From Pseudomonas sp. TH10 (GTDB taxonomy: Bacteria; Pseudomonadota; Gammaproteobacteria; Pseudomonadales; Pseudomonadaceae), in assembly GCF_016651255.1 (NCBI RefSeq), contig NZ_JAEKEG010000029.1:41295-105294 (forward strand): a stretch of DNA of 64,000 nucleotides, in the 5' to 3' direction. A program made the position numbers and the translations under genes. Each line of letters begins with the position of its first letter. Position 1 is the first letter of the stretch. The notes beneath the pieces were generated by a model that saw only the letters and a list, made by a program, of their open reading frames with translations, had not been told where the DNA came from and did not search any database. This document shows positions 18,000 through 27,651 of this stretch, in pieces.

Positions 18000-19289
18000 A
18001 TGGAAGATACTCCCGGCGCTCCCATTCCAGCCGATGACTTGTCCGACGATGTTGTGACAAGAGAATCGCTTTACGAACAGGCTTGGTCGACACCCATGAC
18101 CAAAATCGGCGAACGATATGGGGTGTCTTCTAGCTACTTGGCACGAGTATTCACCAGCTTAAGTATTCCTCGTCCACCGGTTGGGTATTGGGCTCAAGTT
18201 GCAGCGGGAAAAGGTCAAGCTCGTCCAGCGCTGCCTGAATCTCGGCCAGGCGATCTGACTGCGTGGAGTCGAAACGGAGCACCTCTTCGGGTTTCTCGTT
18301 CATTGCCAAAAGGACGTCAGCAAACAAGCCGGAAGACGACTACAACTTCGGCTGCACTGCCTCGCAGGCACCCGCTTTTACTAGATATTGAAGAACATTT
18401 TAAGAAGGTTCGGGAAAGCGAGAATGGATATTTACGGCCCACGAAACGTTCCATGGCTGATTTAATTGTGAGCCGCACCGGGATCGCCCATGCGGTCGGC
18501 TTTGCAAACCATTTGTACTTGGCTCTGATGAAAGAAGGCCTTGCAGTAGCGCTCAGCGATCCTGCTACACATATGAATCGTGAGTCAGTTGACCATAGGG
18601 AAAAGGCTTCGACGAGGTACATACACCCTTCACTGTGGCAGCCGCAACGTCCTACGGTGGTTTACATCGGAGCCATAGCTTTTGGTTTGACCATCTACGA
18701 GATCAGTGAGTACGTCGAGGTTAAGCACGTAGACAAGGAGTACGTTCGGCTGAGTTCGCTTCCGGCCAATCAACGTCGCTCTCCTTATCGTGATGGGTGG
18801 GTAATGAGTACCGATATGCCTACCGGTCGCCTCTGCCTCCAAGTCTATTCGCCTTACTACCGTGCAGATTGGATTCATCGCTGGAGCGAGGACAAACCTG
18901 GCGATTTAATCAGCAAAATTCCAAGCATCGTAAAACACTTGATTGCTGAAGCCCCCGGGCTTGCCAAAAAGTCGAAGTTGAGCGGGAAAGGGCCGACCTT
19001 GAATGGCAGAAGCAGCAATTGTAGATAGCCGAATGGCAAAGAAAGGAAGTCGAAAAACGTCGATTCAAAGTGATCCAAGATAGCCGTGACCAGCTAGAGG
19101 CTGTGATACAGACTTGGGCAAAAGGTAAACAGCATTCAGGTGTTTTTTGACGACATTGAGAGATGCGCACATAAGCTTGGTGAAGAGGAACGGAAAGTCG
19201 TTATGGAGCGGTTGGCTCAAGCAAAAGAACTGATCGGGGATTTGGACGCGTTGAAACACTTCAATGGCTGGGAGCCTCCAGTGTTTTAG
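18000..19289 (+). pseudogene. HTH-like hypothetical protein with three lesions
   Basis: The N-terminus (residues ~20-70) reads SLYEQAWSTPMTKIGERYGVSSSY..., a likely winged or homeodomain-like HTH found in uncharacterised pseudomonad proteins. The frame is good for ~318 residues. A missing C in a C5 run near 18955 shifts it. The correct downstream frame (ACQKVEVERERADLEWQKQQ...) has an in-frame TAG near 19024 and a second shift near 19132, then runs to a TAG at 19289. The restored C-terminus is a Glu/Lys/Gln-rich coiled coil. It could be a decayed gene or a product of base errors; the nonsense codon makes decay more likely here than elsewhere. Confidence 0.5.
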
Positions 19290-19449
19290 TGTGTTTTGAA
19301 CGCGATTTCGCATCTGGCGGCGGCACCCCGAAACCGATCATGACTCAGCTCGCGCGGCCTCTTCGCCAACCTCTGGAATGGCTACTACCAAATCCATCGG
19401 TCGCAATTTTCCTCCCCCAAGATTGACCGCAAGCACGCTTCGACGTTAA

Positions 19450-19465
19450 CTGTATGCATATACAG
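19450..19465 (+). promoter_or_regulatory. LexA (SOS) box
   Basis: CTGTATGCATATACAG is a perfect palindrome of the gamma-proteobacterial LexA consensus (CTGT-N8-ACAG). It lies about 20 bp upstream of the umuD start, where LexA repression of a umuDC operon is expected. Confidence 0.95.
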
Positions 19466-19485
19466 TCTCGATCAAGGCATGCATC

Positions 19486-19919
19486 ATGAGCGTCACCATT
19501 CTCGGCCCGTTGACAGCAGGGGAGTTCAGCTTCCGTTTTACTCGTTTAAAGTCCCGGCAGGCTTCCCATCCCCGGCTGCGGATCACCTCGAGCAACACAT
19601 CTCCATCGACGAGCTTCTGGACATTCGAGCACCGCATATCTACCTGGTGCGCATCGAAGGACGCAGCATGGAAGGTGCTGGGATATTCGATGGTGATATG
19701 GCTGTGGTTGATCGCTCGATCACCGCTGAGCATGGACACATCGTGATTGCGGCTGTGAATTGCGAGCCGGTCTGCAAGCGCCTTTGCAAGCGCGGGCCCA
19801 ACATCATCTTGATGTCCGAGAACGTAGGTTACCCGCCGCGATACATCCTCGAAGGCGATGAGCTGATCATCTGGGGTGTGGTGACATTCAGTGTGCGTGC
19901 CCATGATCCGAAAGCCTGA
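19486..19919 (+). CDS. umuD: UmuD-like translesion synthesis protein (frameshifted)
   Basis: The natural start is ATG 19486 (MSVTILGPLTAGEF), but this frame soon leaves the UmuD sequence. One missing base near 19528 joins it to LPFYSFKVPAGFPSPAADH..., which runs to 19919. The restored protein is ~145 residues with the S24/LexA-like serine-lysine peptidase fold, catalytic Ser in EGRSMEGAGI and Lys in the CEPVCKRL region. UmuD self-cleaves with RecA help to UmuD' and partners UmuC in Pol V. It overlaps umuC by 17 bp and is governed by the LexA box just upstream. Plasmid homologues in Pseudomonas are called rulA. Confidence 0.9.
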
Positions 19920-21186
19920 TCCAGTCTTCGCCCTGATCGATTGCAACTCGTTTTATGCGAGCTGTGAGCGAGTCTTTCGCCCAGACCTGGCGAAGACCCC
20001 CATTGTGGTTTTGTCCAACAACGATGGCTGCGTCATCGCTCGCAGTTATGACGCGAAACCATTCGTGAAGATGGGTGAGCCTTACTTCCAGATCAAACAC
20101 AAACTCAAGCAGCACGGCATCGTGGCCTTCTCATCGAATTACGCGCTCTACGGCGATATGAGCGAGCGTGTGATGAGTGTGATCGAGTCGCTGGTACCCG
20201 CCGTCGAGATCTATAGCATCGATGAAGCCTTTGCTAATTTAGCTGGCGTTCCAGGTGATTTGGAGGCGCTAGGGCGACGGATCCGTGCGCAGGTTTATCG
20301 AAGCACTGGCATCCCTGTCGGAGTAGGTATTGCCGGGACGAAAACTCTCAGCAAGTTAGCCAATCATGCGGCGAAAAAATGGCAAGCCCAGAGCGGAGGT
20401 GTCGTCGACCTTCGCGACCGAACTAAGCGTGAGTGGGTGCTGAAGAAATGCCCGGTTTCAGACGTTTGGGGTGTCGGACGCAAGATGACTCTTCACTTGG
20501 AAGGTATGGGCATTAAGTCAGCTTGGGATCTCTCCAAAACCGATCCCTGGACGTTGCGCAAGAAATTCAGCGTAGTGATTGAGAAGACGGCACGGGAACT
20601 CGCGGGTACGCCATGCCTTGAGCTCGATGAACCTGACCCACCGAAGCAAGAGATCTGCTGCAGCCGGATGTTTGGCAAGCGTCTCACCGAGATTGCTCCG
20701 ATCAAAGAGGCCGTCGCGACGTACATGATGCGAGCGACTGAAAAGCTCCGCGCGCAGCAATCACTGTGCAAAAAGATAAGGGTCAGTATTCGCACCGGTA
20801 TGTTCAATCCAGAGGAAGCAAAATACGCCAATGGTGTTCTGGTTGAATTGGCGTATCCAACTGACGATGTGCGATTGATGACCAAGGCTGCAATGGAGGC
20901 TGTTGATCGTGTGTTCCGACCAGGGTTCAAGTACAGCAAGGCTGAGGTACTCCTGCTCAACCTTTGCCAAAAAGGTGAGTACACGGAAGATCTCTTTTCG
21001 ATCTCTCAACCGGTAGCCACCGAGAAAGTGATGGGTGTTCTGGATGCCATTAATTGCAGGTGGGGTAGGGGAACATTGCGTCTCGCGAGCGTGCCGATTG
21101 ACCCTGATTGGGGTATGCGGAGGGAGATGATGAGTCAGAGCTTTACGACTCGGGTGGATCAGCTTTGGACGGTTTATTGCAACTGA
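19903..21186 (+). CDS. umuC: UmuC-like Y-family DNA polymerase
   Basis: The ATG at 19903 (MIRKPDPVFALIDCNSFYAS) is the family start; an upstream ATG at 19891 would add four residues. The protein is 427 residues, full length for UmuC/RulB. It has the Y-family catalytic motifs: FALIDCNSFYASCE, the steric-gate region, YSIDEAF (catalytic Asp-Glu), and a helix-hairpin-helix around residue 190 (VWGVGRK). It forms error-prone Pol V with cleaved UmuD. The frame is intact and translationally coupled to umuD. Confidence 0.95.
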   Translation: MIRKPDPVFALIDCNSFYASCERVFRPDLAKTPIVVLSNNDGCVIARSYDAKPFVKMGEPYFQIKHKLKQHGIVAFSSNYALYGDMSERVMSVIESLVPAVEIYSIDEAFANLAGVPGDLEALGRRIRAQVYRSTGIPVGVGIAGTKTLSKLANHAAKKWQAQSGGVVDLRDRTKREWVLKKCPVSDVWGVGRKMTLHLEGMGIKSAWDLSKTDPWTLRKKFSVVIEKTARELAGTPCLELDEPDPPKQEICCSRMFGKRLTEIAPIKEAVATYMMRATEKLRAQQSLCKKIRVSIRTGMFNPEEAKYANGVLVELAYPTDDVRLMTKAAMEAVDRVFRPGFKYSKAEVLLLNLCQKGEYTEDLFSISQPVATEKVMGVLDAINCRWGRGTLRLASVPIDPDWGMRREMMSQSFTTRVDQLWTVYCN

Positions 21187-21362
21187 CCCTCTCTAACGCG
21201 CAGGAAACGCACTGCCTCCGCCTAACATTGAACAGCACGGTTGTGGGCGCTTATGGTCAGAATTAATTATTACTGATCATAAGCTCTGGAATGCCATCTA
21301 TATATTTGGTGATTCAATCATTAAAGGCGTTGAGTCTAGAAAATTTGTCTATAGATTGAGTT

Positions 21363-22293
21363 TTAGTTAAATGTTCGCCCTACTAAAGAAAGTATTTTTT
21401 GTTTTATGTAGCGCAGGGAGTCGATGTCGGTGTTTTGAAATGCTTGAGTCCTCAGTATATCGGGGCTAATAAAGGAAGGGTTTCTGTACAAGCATTTTGC
21501 GGGCTCGTCATTCGTGCACGATTGACATTGAGGTATTTTTGATTCATAACATCTAGCGGGAAGAGTTTTAATTTGATCATATAATATGTCAGAGTAAACT
21601 TCATGTATCCACTTCCCTTTGCATATTTTAAGTATTGAATCCATTGAATTGGATAGTCCAAGTGTGGTGGCAAAGCTATCAAGATCTTCGCTTTTTCTCT
21701 TGCTTTGGCATCGAGGCCTTGATTTAAGATAGCCTTGATCGGTTTTGAATATCCATATTCGGCGTTATAGTTGCGGTCGCATGCGTTTTTCAAGGCTTCT
21801 AAAGACAAGTAGTATAGAAACTCTAGCTGCTGACTGCTTTGGTCGAAGATTTTTTTATAAATTCATCTTTTGTCAATTTCAACGTGGCGTTTGTAAATCT
21901 TGGAATTAGATATCGTATTGAGCATGAATTTATGTAGTGGCTTTCTATGGAATAGTAATTCAGAGGAAATATTGCAGGGTCTTCAGGCATTTCTTTGCGG
22001 TAGTATCGTGCGTCTTTGTCAATAATGCCTAGTATGTGTTTCTCCACAGGTATGTCTGACGACACCAAGCGTATATCCCTTATATTGTCGATGACGCCGT
22101 TGCAGCCCTCTCGCCCACCATGCAAAGTTTCAGAGGCATAAATGTCGCATTCAACGTTGATTGATATTGATATTCTTTCATAGATAGGTACGTCATCTAT
22201 ACCCTCTACTATCAATATTGGGATTTTTGTCATGATTGCAAGGTTTAATAGTTCGTCTGCGGAAAAAGCCATACTAGAGGTTTTTTTACTCAT
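21363..22293 (-). CDS. ariB: AriB-like DUF4435/TOPRIM-type protein of a PARIS system (two frameshifts)
   Basis: The start ATG at 22293 overlaps the end of the ATPase gene (ATGAGTAA). The sequence falls in three pieces (to 21823, 21808-21452, then to 21363). Adding one A to the A-run near 21851 and one A to the A-run near 21542 joins them into ~311 residues, the normal AriB length. The N-terminus has ILIVEGIDDVPIY (Glu and paired Asp of a TOPRIM-like site) and LGIIDKDA (DxD). A C-terminal QCQSC...AKC pattern may bind metal. In PARIS, the DUF4435 nuclease AriB is released by AriA when a phage anti-restriction protein is sensed and then causes growth arrest. Both lesions sit in A homopolymers and may be base-calling errors. 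Confidence 0.75.
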
Positions 22294-23599
22294 GGCTGCT
22301 CTCATAAGGATCTAATTCTACCAACGATGAAGGTTGACATTTTGCAAGAATCGGGCTGTGAGATGCCAATATAATTTGAGTATCGGGCGCTAAATCTTCG
22401 AGGAGCTTAACCAAGCTACGTTGCCATGCAGCATTGAGTGAAATTTCCGGCTCATCTATGATCAGAAAATCTCTGTCTCGTGCATCAATTACTACGAGTG
22501 CAAGGAACGTAAATAAATGTCTTTCACCACTGGAAAGGGTGTCAAGCCCAAATTCCTCTCCACGAACGGTTAAGCAAACTCCATCGTTGCTTATACTGAT
22601 CGCTTTACCTTCGCCAAGAAAGTAGTTGAAGGTTTCTATTAATATATTGATCGAGTTTAACAGCTGTTTTTCAAGCTTGAGTTCTTTGAGCATGTTCCAG
22701 ATTAGTTGGCAAAGGATAGGATTATTAGTTGCCGAATAAGCATCCTCTTCGCAATCAATATTTGCTAGAATACCTACAATCCTATTTTTGAAATTATTAT
22801 CTGGGCCGTCTTCGAGAGCTTCAATAATTCGATCTTTGCCTGCAGCTATTTGTGCGCCTAAGTCACTTGGTACACTGAAAGCTGTGGGAGTTTCAGCCTC
22901 TGAGTCGATAGCTATTGCTAACGTATCAAATAGCGCATTCTGAATTTGCTCTGATGCAAAATCTCGAGCTAGTCGATATCGATCAATTAGCAATAGTTCT
23001 ATGTTGCTAGTCTTTATGCTTTGAAGGAAGGCGTGATCGCGCTCTAGTTGCAATTCGTTCTTTTTGCCTCTACGGATATTTCGATTTCTGACGGTGCCTT
23101 GTCTAGTCAGGTACGATGCAAGTTGCTCGGATAGCTCATGAGTAGCTGCACGACCTAGATCGATCTTGCTATGATTCGAAAGAAATCTATATATATCAGT
23201 GCTTTCGACTGCCGCAGCTTGAATAGTTATCCCCCTGTCTACTCCCATTGACAGAGACCTAGTGCTGGCTAGCGGGCAGTCATCAAACTCTTCCCAGTCA
23301 TACGAGTGAATTGCAGATATATTTTCTTCTTCATGAAACTCCATGAAGGCGTGAATAGCAATTTCATGACTTTCGTCAAATTCATCGACGAAGCTAATAA
23401 TTATGGAGTTAACATTTTCCCTGGCCAAAGCTCCATCATCCTTAGATAGAACGGCATGTATCAGTTTTAGGAATGTAGTTTTTCCACTTCCATTGTCACC
23501 AAAAATTATTGAAGTTTGTGATCCTGAAAACTTGACAGTTGCTTCTCTCTCAGATGATTGGAAGCCTACAAAGCGTATTGAATCTAAAATTAACCTCAT
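22286..23599 (-). CDS. ariA: AriA-like AAA/ABC-type ATPase of a PARIS system
   Basis: This 437-residue protein is an OLD/AAA_15-type ATPase: Walker A GDNGSGKT (34-41), ABC signature LSSGE (355-359), Walker B FLIIDEP (378-384) and H-loop ASHSP (412-416). A Rad50-like insertion lies between them. It overlaps the DUF4435 gene by 8 bp, as in two-gene PARIS loci, and its length is typical of AriA. AriA binds and holds AriB as a sensor complex. The AT-rich composition compared with flanking genes suggests recent transfer. A different OLD-like AAA/DUF4435 pair is the main alternative. Confidence 0.8.
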   Translation of the reverse strand: MRLILDSIRFVGFQSSEREATVKFSGSQTSIIFGDNGSGKTTFLKLIHAVLSKDDGALARENVNSIIISFVDEFDESHEIAIHAFMEFHEEENISAIHSYDWEEFDDCPLASTRSLSMGVDRGITIQAAAVESTDIYRFLSNHSKIDLGRAATHELSEQLASYLTRQGTVRNRNIRRGKKNELQLERDHAFLQSIKTSNIELLLIDRYRLARDFASEQIQNALFDTLAIAIDSEAETPTAFSVPSDLGAQIAAGKDRIIEALEDGPDNNFKNRIVGILANIDCEEDAYSATNNPILCQLIWNMLKELKLEKQLLNSINILIETFNYFLGEGKAISISNDGVCLTVRGEEFGLDTLSSGERHLFTFLALVVIDARDRDFLIIDEPEISLNAAWQRSLVKLLEDLAPDTQIILASHSPILAKCQPSSLVELDPYESSHE

Positions 23600-23920
23600 T
23601 TCCGAAAAATCCTTTGCATTTCGCTTCCCTGGGTAGCACGTGCTGAAGACATTCTTTTTATCAGAATCTACGGCAGATGCATAAGGCTTTCTAGAGGGAG
23701 TTTTCCTTCCGAAAAAATCAGTTTTTTATCCCCAGATCGATTTTTATAGCTGCTGAGGTACTGAGGCTTAAAAATTGGCACCAACCAGCATGTGTGTTGG
23801 CCACCTGACATCTATTGAAATTAGTACTCCCTTAGTACCGCTAAACCGGCCCGTGCTCCCCGAGCGCCACCTTCGACCCTGGCCAACGTTAGCTGCGCAG
23901 GATTCCCAAAACTCACCTAA
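23600..23920. other. Intergenic region upstream of the PARIS operon
   Basis: This holds the presumed promoter of the ariA-like gene (minus strand, AT-rich near 23640-23770) and then more GC-rich sequence leading to the IS remnant. I see no gene. Confidence 0.4.
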
Positions 23921-24240
23921 TGATTTTGGACACTTCAATCGGGCGCTATGATAGCGTCCAAATCTGATGTGTTTGGATATGCGTAGATCTTATTTCAGTG
24001 AGTTCAAAGGTTCAAACTCAAAGCCGCCAGCATGGTGCTGGACGATGGCCAGTCAGTTCCCCATGTCCGTACCAGCCTGGATATGGCCCCTACCGCCTTG
24101 CGCCGTTGGGTCGGCCATGTTCGTAAAGAACGCTTGGGTTCGACCCCGGAGGGGGCCAAGGCGATTACCGCCGATCAGAGAGGGATTCAGCAGCTCAAAG
24201 CGCTACTCAGGCCAAAAGACTTGGACATTGAAATCCTAAA
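23921..24240 (+). mobile_element. IS3-family transposase OrfA remnant
   Basis: The stretch TGATTTTGGACACTTCAATC at ~23921 resembles an IS3-type terminal inverted repeat. It is followed by an OrfA-like frame: MRRSYFSEF at 23979, then after a one-base shift FKLKAASMVLDDGQSV, TALRRWVGHVRKERLG and QQLKALLRPKDLDIEILK. This is the HTH and leucine-zipper region of IS3 OrfA. It stops near 24240, with no OrfB and no right end, so the element is truncated and inactive. It separates the defence half from the nitroreductase gene. Confidence 0.75.
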
Positions 24241-24276
24241 GGGCCAGTGCTTTCCTGCTTTTATATCGGGAAATAA

Positions 24277-25007
24277 TCATGGGCAGGTCTCATTATTATG
24301 GTGAAAAACTGCGAAAACACTGACTGGCTCACGCATCGTTACCAGTGTGTTTTCAATAGCCACGGGATCGGCGTAACCAAGACTCATGCCACATACCAGC
24401 ATCTGCTCGGCTGGGATGTTTAGAACGTCTGAGATGACATTGTGGTATTTGAGAAATGCGGCCTGCGGACATGTGTGCAAGCCTCGGCCACGTGCAGCCA
24501 GCATGACACTTTGCAGGAACATGCCGTAATCCAGGAGGCTGCCTTGCTCAAGCCCTTTGTCCAATGTAAACAGCAGACCAACCGGGGCATCGAAGAATCG
24601 GTAGTTACGCCCGTGCTGTTGGTGCATGCGTTGCTTTTCACCCTTGGTAATGCCCAGCAGCCCATAGAGATCCCAACCCACCTTACGCCTGCGATCAACG
24701 TAGGGAGTGACTCCACTCGCGTGGGTAGTATTTGTAAGGTTCTTGCATATCACTACTGAGCTGCGGATCGTTGTCGATAGCGGCGATCGCCGTAGACAGC
24801 CGATCTTTGGCGTCACCGGTTACGACGTGAACGCGCCATGGCTGCATATTCACACCCGAGGCACTGAAGCGAGCGATATCTAAAATCGCTTCAATTTCTT
24901 CATGATGGCACAGCTGTTGGGAGAAAGGCTCTGATGCTGCGGCGTGAGGCAATTGCCCAGTCGACCGTGCACTTGAGCTCTTGCGCTGACAGTGGCGGTA
25001 GTGACAA
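24277..25007 (-). CDS. Nitroreductase family protein (two frameshifts)
   Basis: Three frame segments join into one FMN-dependent nitroreductase of ~240 residues. The N-terminal WAIASRRSIRAFLPTAV precedes an extra C near 24908; HHEEIEAILDIARFSASGVNMQPWRV follows; an extra base near 24712 leads to PYVDRRRKVGWDLYG and onward to the family C-terminus (VCGMSLGYAD). The RRS motif and S.vN.QPW are FMN-binding landmarks. The start is uncertain (TTG near 25007). It lies between an IS remnant and the chemoreceptor gene, and could be a cluster enzyme or an unrelated housekeeping gene. Confidence 0.7.
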
Positions 25008-25180
25008 GCGATTCAAGGTATATATCCTTTAACTTTGGGTACTACTCTGTGCAGACAAACGCTGATGCACTCGAACTGGCTGATCGCCCATAGCCAAGTG
25101 GGCAGGAAATCGAAGGCTACCGAGGATCGTCGTAGAGCGTCAGTAATCGATTCCAATATCCCGTCATTGAAAGCTGAACA

Positions 25181-27314
25181 TTAAGTTTTGAATTGCTTGG
25201 CTAGCTCGAACTGTTTGTCGGCCAAGGTATTCAGTTGTTCGCTAAGTGAAGCTGAGTTGCTGGCTCTTTCATTTAGATCCTGTGTTACTAGGCGAATATT
25301 GCTGATGTTGCAGTTTATGTCATCAGCTACGGCACTTTGTTCTTCTGCAGCCGTAGCAATTTGATGCGTCATATCTTGAATTTTCGAAACTGCCTGAGTA
25401 ATTTCAGCAAACGATGCCACGGTCTCTTCCATACGCTTTGAGCTGGCTGTCGCCCTTGATTGGCTATCCTGCATGGCTGTCGTGACGGTGTTCGCTCCGA
25501 CTTGCAATCTCTCGATCACAATTCTGATTTCCTCGACCGAGTCGGATGTCCTCATCGCTAAGCTTCGTACTTCATCAGCCACGACGGCAAAGCCTCGACC
25601 ACTTTCTCCTGCTCGTGCTGCTTCAATTGCAGCATTGAGTGCGAGAAGGTTTGTCTGCTGCGCGATACCCCGAATGACCTCCAGGACGTTGCCAATCTCT
25701 TCGCTGCTTGCTGCCAGAGCTTGCGCGTCATTTACGGAGATCGTAAGGCCAGCAGTGAGACCTAGAAGGCTTTCATTAGAGCGATCGAGCAACGCATGTC
25801 CGGTCTGAGCGGCACGCTCAGCATCATTAGCTGCTACCGCAACCATTGCTGCGTTACCCGCTACCTCCTGAGCAGTTGCTGTCATCTCATTCGATGCGGC
25901 CGCGACTTGGTCGATATCCATGAGTTGGGCCTGCATCCCCTTGCTAGTTTCTTGAGCAATGTTGGATGACTGATGGGCTGTAAGGCGTGTTTCGTCTATA
26001 CCCTTGCGTATGGTGTTCATCATGGGCTGCAGCTTGTCTAGGAACAAGTTGAACCACTTTGCTACTTCACCTAGCTCATCATCCTTTGAGTAGCTCAAAC
26101 GTTTAGTCAGGTCACCTTCGCCTGAGGCGATGTCACGGAGCATGCTTGATACTTCGCGGATTGGCGTTGTGATCCTAGATGCGGTGAACCACATTAATAC
26201 CGCGCCTATCAACCCAGCAATACATGCGACGATTATACCTTTGATCAGGGAGGCAAGCTGTAGGTCGCGATGGAGTTGTTCGAGCTTATCGGTCTCAACC
26301 TGCACAATCGATTTGGGAAGCTCCAGCGCGATCCACCATGGTTCGATGTTTTTGCCAACATTGATGCGCGAGATTATTTTCAGTGATTGGTCGTCGCTAA
26401 AAAATGAGAAGCTTTTCTCATTACTTTTATTAGCGAAATGCTTTATGTCAGGTAATCCTAGGGATTGATCGGACGACCCGAGCTTTGTAGATGATGGGGT
26501 GTATGCCGCGACAATGCCGGAACTGGTGACAATTGATATTTCACCTGCCCCGTTGTACAGATTTTTTCGCAGTAAGTGCCAGGTTCTGCAAGTCCGTCAG
26601 TGCAAGATCGACACCTACTGCCCCTGTAACCACTCCATTTTTTTTGACTGGTAGTGATAAGGTGGTCATAAGTATGTCTTGGCCACCAAGGTTAGCTGTA
26701 AATGGAGGTGCGAGGCACGCAGCACCACTTTGTACTGGGCAGGTGTAGAAATAATTAAATGGGAGGCCGCTTTCCCCTAATGTTTCGTCATACATCATGC
26801 TTTCGTCGGTTGGGGCATTTGTAACGGTACCCGTCGATCTGTTCCAATAACTAGCAAATCGCCCTTTATCGTTTGAGCCGTACTTGGTTGCGTTGATAAA
26901 GTCGTTGTCGTTTCCAAGCTCATTTCTCTCCAAGATGCCCCAAACACCCAACAAACTAGAGTCGTTTGTGAAGGTTGATTTCACGGCGTCATCAGCGGCA
27001 AATCTGGATAAGTCTGGCGCAGTGGAGTAGGTGTCAGAGACCGTTTTTATTCCGGACAAATTGATTGAAAGCTGCCCAAGAGTTGCATACTTGTCACTGA
27101 ATATTTTTTCTATTTGAATGGCTTGTGCTGCGGCGGCGCTTTCCAGTCGCCCCTCGATTGCTCTCTCGATGGCCTGGCGGCTGGCAAGAGCGGTCTGTGA
27201 CCCTGCTGCTGCATTCTGTTGAATGTTTATTAGGGTAATCGCCCCAATCAGACCAGTCATGCTGATCAGACTTAGTGCCGTAATTCTGGTTCGTATGGAC
27301 GTATTACCAAACAT
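25181..27314 (-). CDS. Methyl-accepting chemotaxis protein with dCache sensor (frameshifted)
   Basis: The first frame (27314-26541) gives a transmembrane helix at residues ~10-32 and most of a periplasmic dCache domain, with [18 protein letters not shown] and [13 protein letters not shown]. An extra A in an A6 run near 26560 breaks it. The frame then continues through the rest of the sensor, a second membrane helix ([21 protein letters not shown]), HAMP, and the cytoplasmic signalling tip ([18 protein letters not shown]). The restored protein is ~711 residues, long for the family but consistent with a double Cache sensor. An operator-like site at ~27395-27422 matches others in the catabolic cluster, so it probably senses the cluster's substrate. 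Confidence 0.85.
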
Positions 27315-27394
27315 CGTAAGTCCTCAAGCCGGGATGGCGTTGTCGTTGATTGATGGCGTGTCTTGAGCAGGCGAAAGACTGAATTAGACCTTAC

Positions 27395-27422
27395 GGTCAC
27401 TAAAAACGACTATCGGGTACGA
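27395..27422 (-). promoter_or_regulatory. Operator-like site upstream of the chemoreceptor
   Basis: Read on the minus strand this is CGTACCCGATAGTCGTTTTT then AGTGACC. It closely matches the site at 39298-39324 upstream of the aldehyde dehydrogenase (CATACCCGATGGTCGTTTTT, then TATGATC). Conservation at two unrelated gene starts supports a shared regulator binding site. No clear -35 is visible at the usual distance. Confidence 0.5.
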
Positions 27423-27561
27423 AGTATTGCGCGCGTATCCTGGCGCTGGCAAGAAGAATGTGAAATCCCCATGGCTGTATGGCTTTTACCTATGACCGTC
27501 GGCCTGAGCCGCCCCAATGCATGCACACCGACGAGAGGTATCGTTTGCTAAATGCTTGTGC

Positions 27562-27620
27562 TTGACGGTTCAACAGGCTTTGACATACCTTCGGTACAGA
27601 AAAAAATACCGTAAGGTATG
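27562..27620 (+). promoter_or_regulatory. Promoter with overlapping palindromic operator
   Basis: TTGACG (27562-27567), a 16-bp spacer and CATACC (27584-27589) form a promoter. The -10 is one arm of an inverted repeat, CATACCTTCGGTA pairing with TACCGTAAGGTATG at 27607-27620. This is a TetR-type operator arrangement. It lies 32 bp before the gene at 27652. Confidence 0.7.
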
Positions 27621-27651
27621 TATTTGCCTCGAGTTCCTACTAGAGGCATCG

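Noticed and set aside
17663..18037. 124-codon plus-strand ORF
   Set aside because: It begins inside the last repeat unit, has no ribosome binding site, ends inside the gene at 18000 and its composition is not protein-like.
27363..27551. 62-codon plus-strand ORF
   Set aside because: It overlaps the operator-type site and promoter region and shows no protein-like features.
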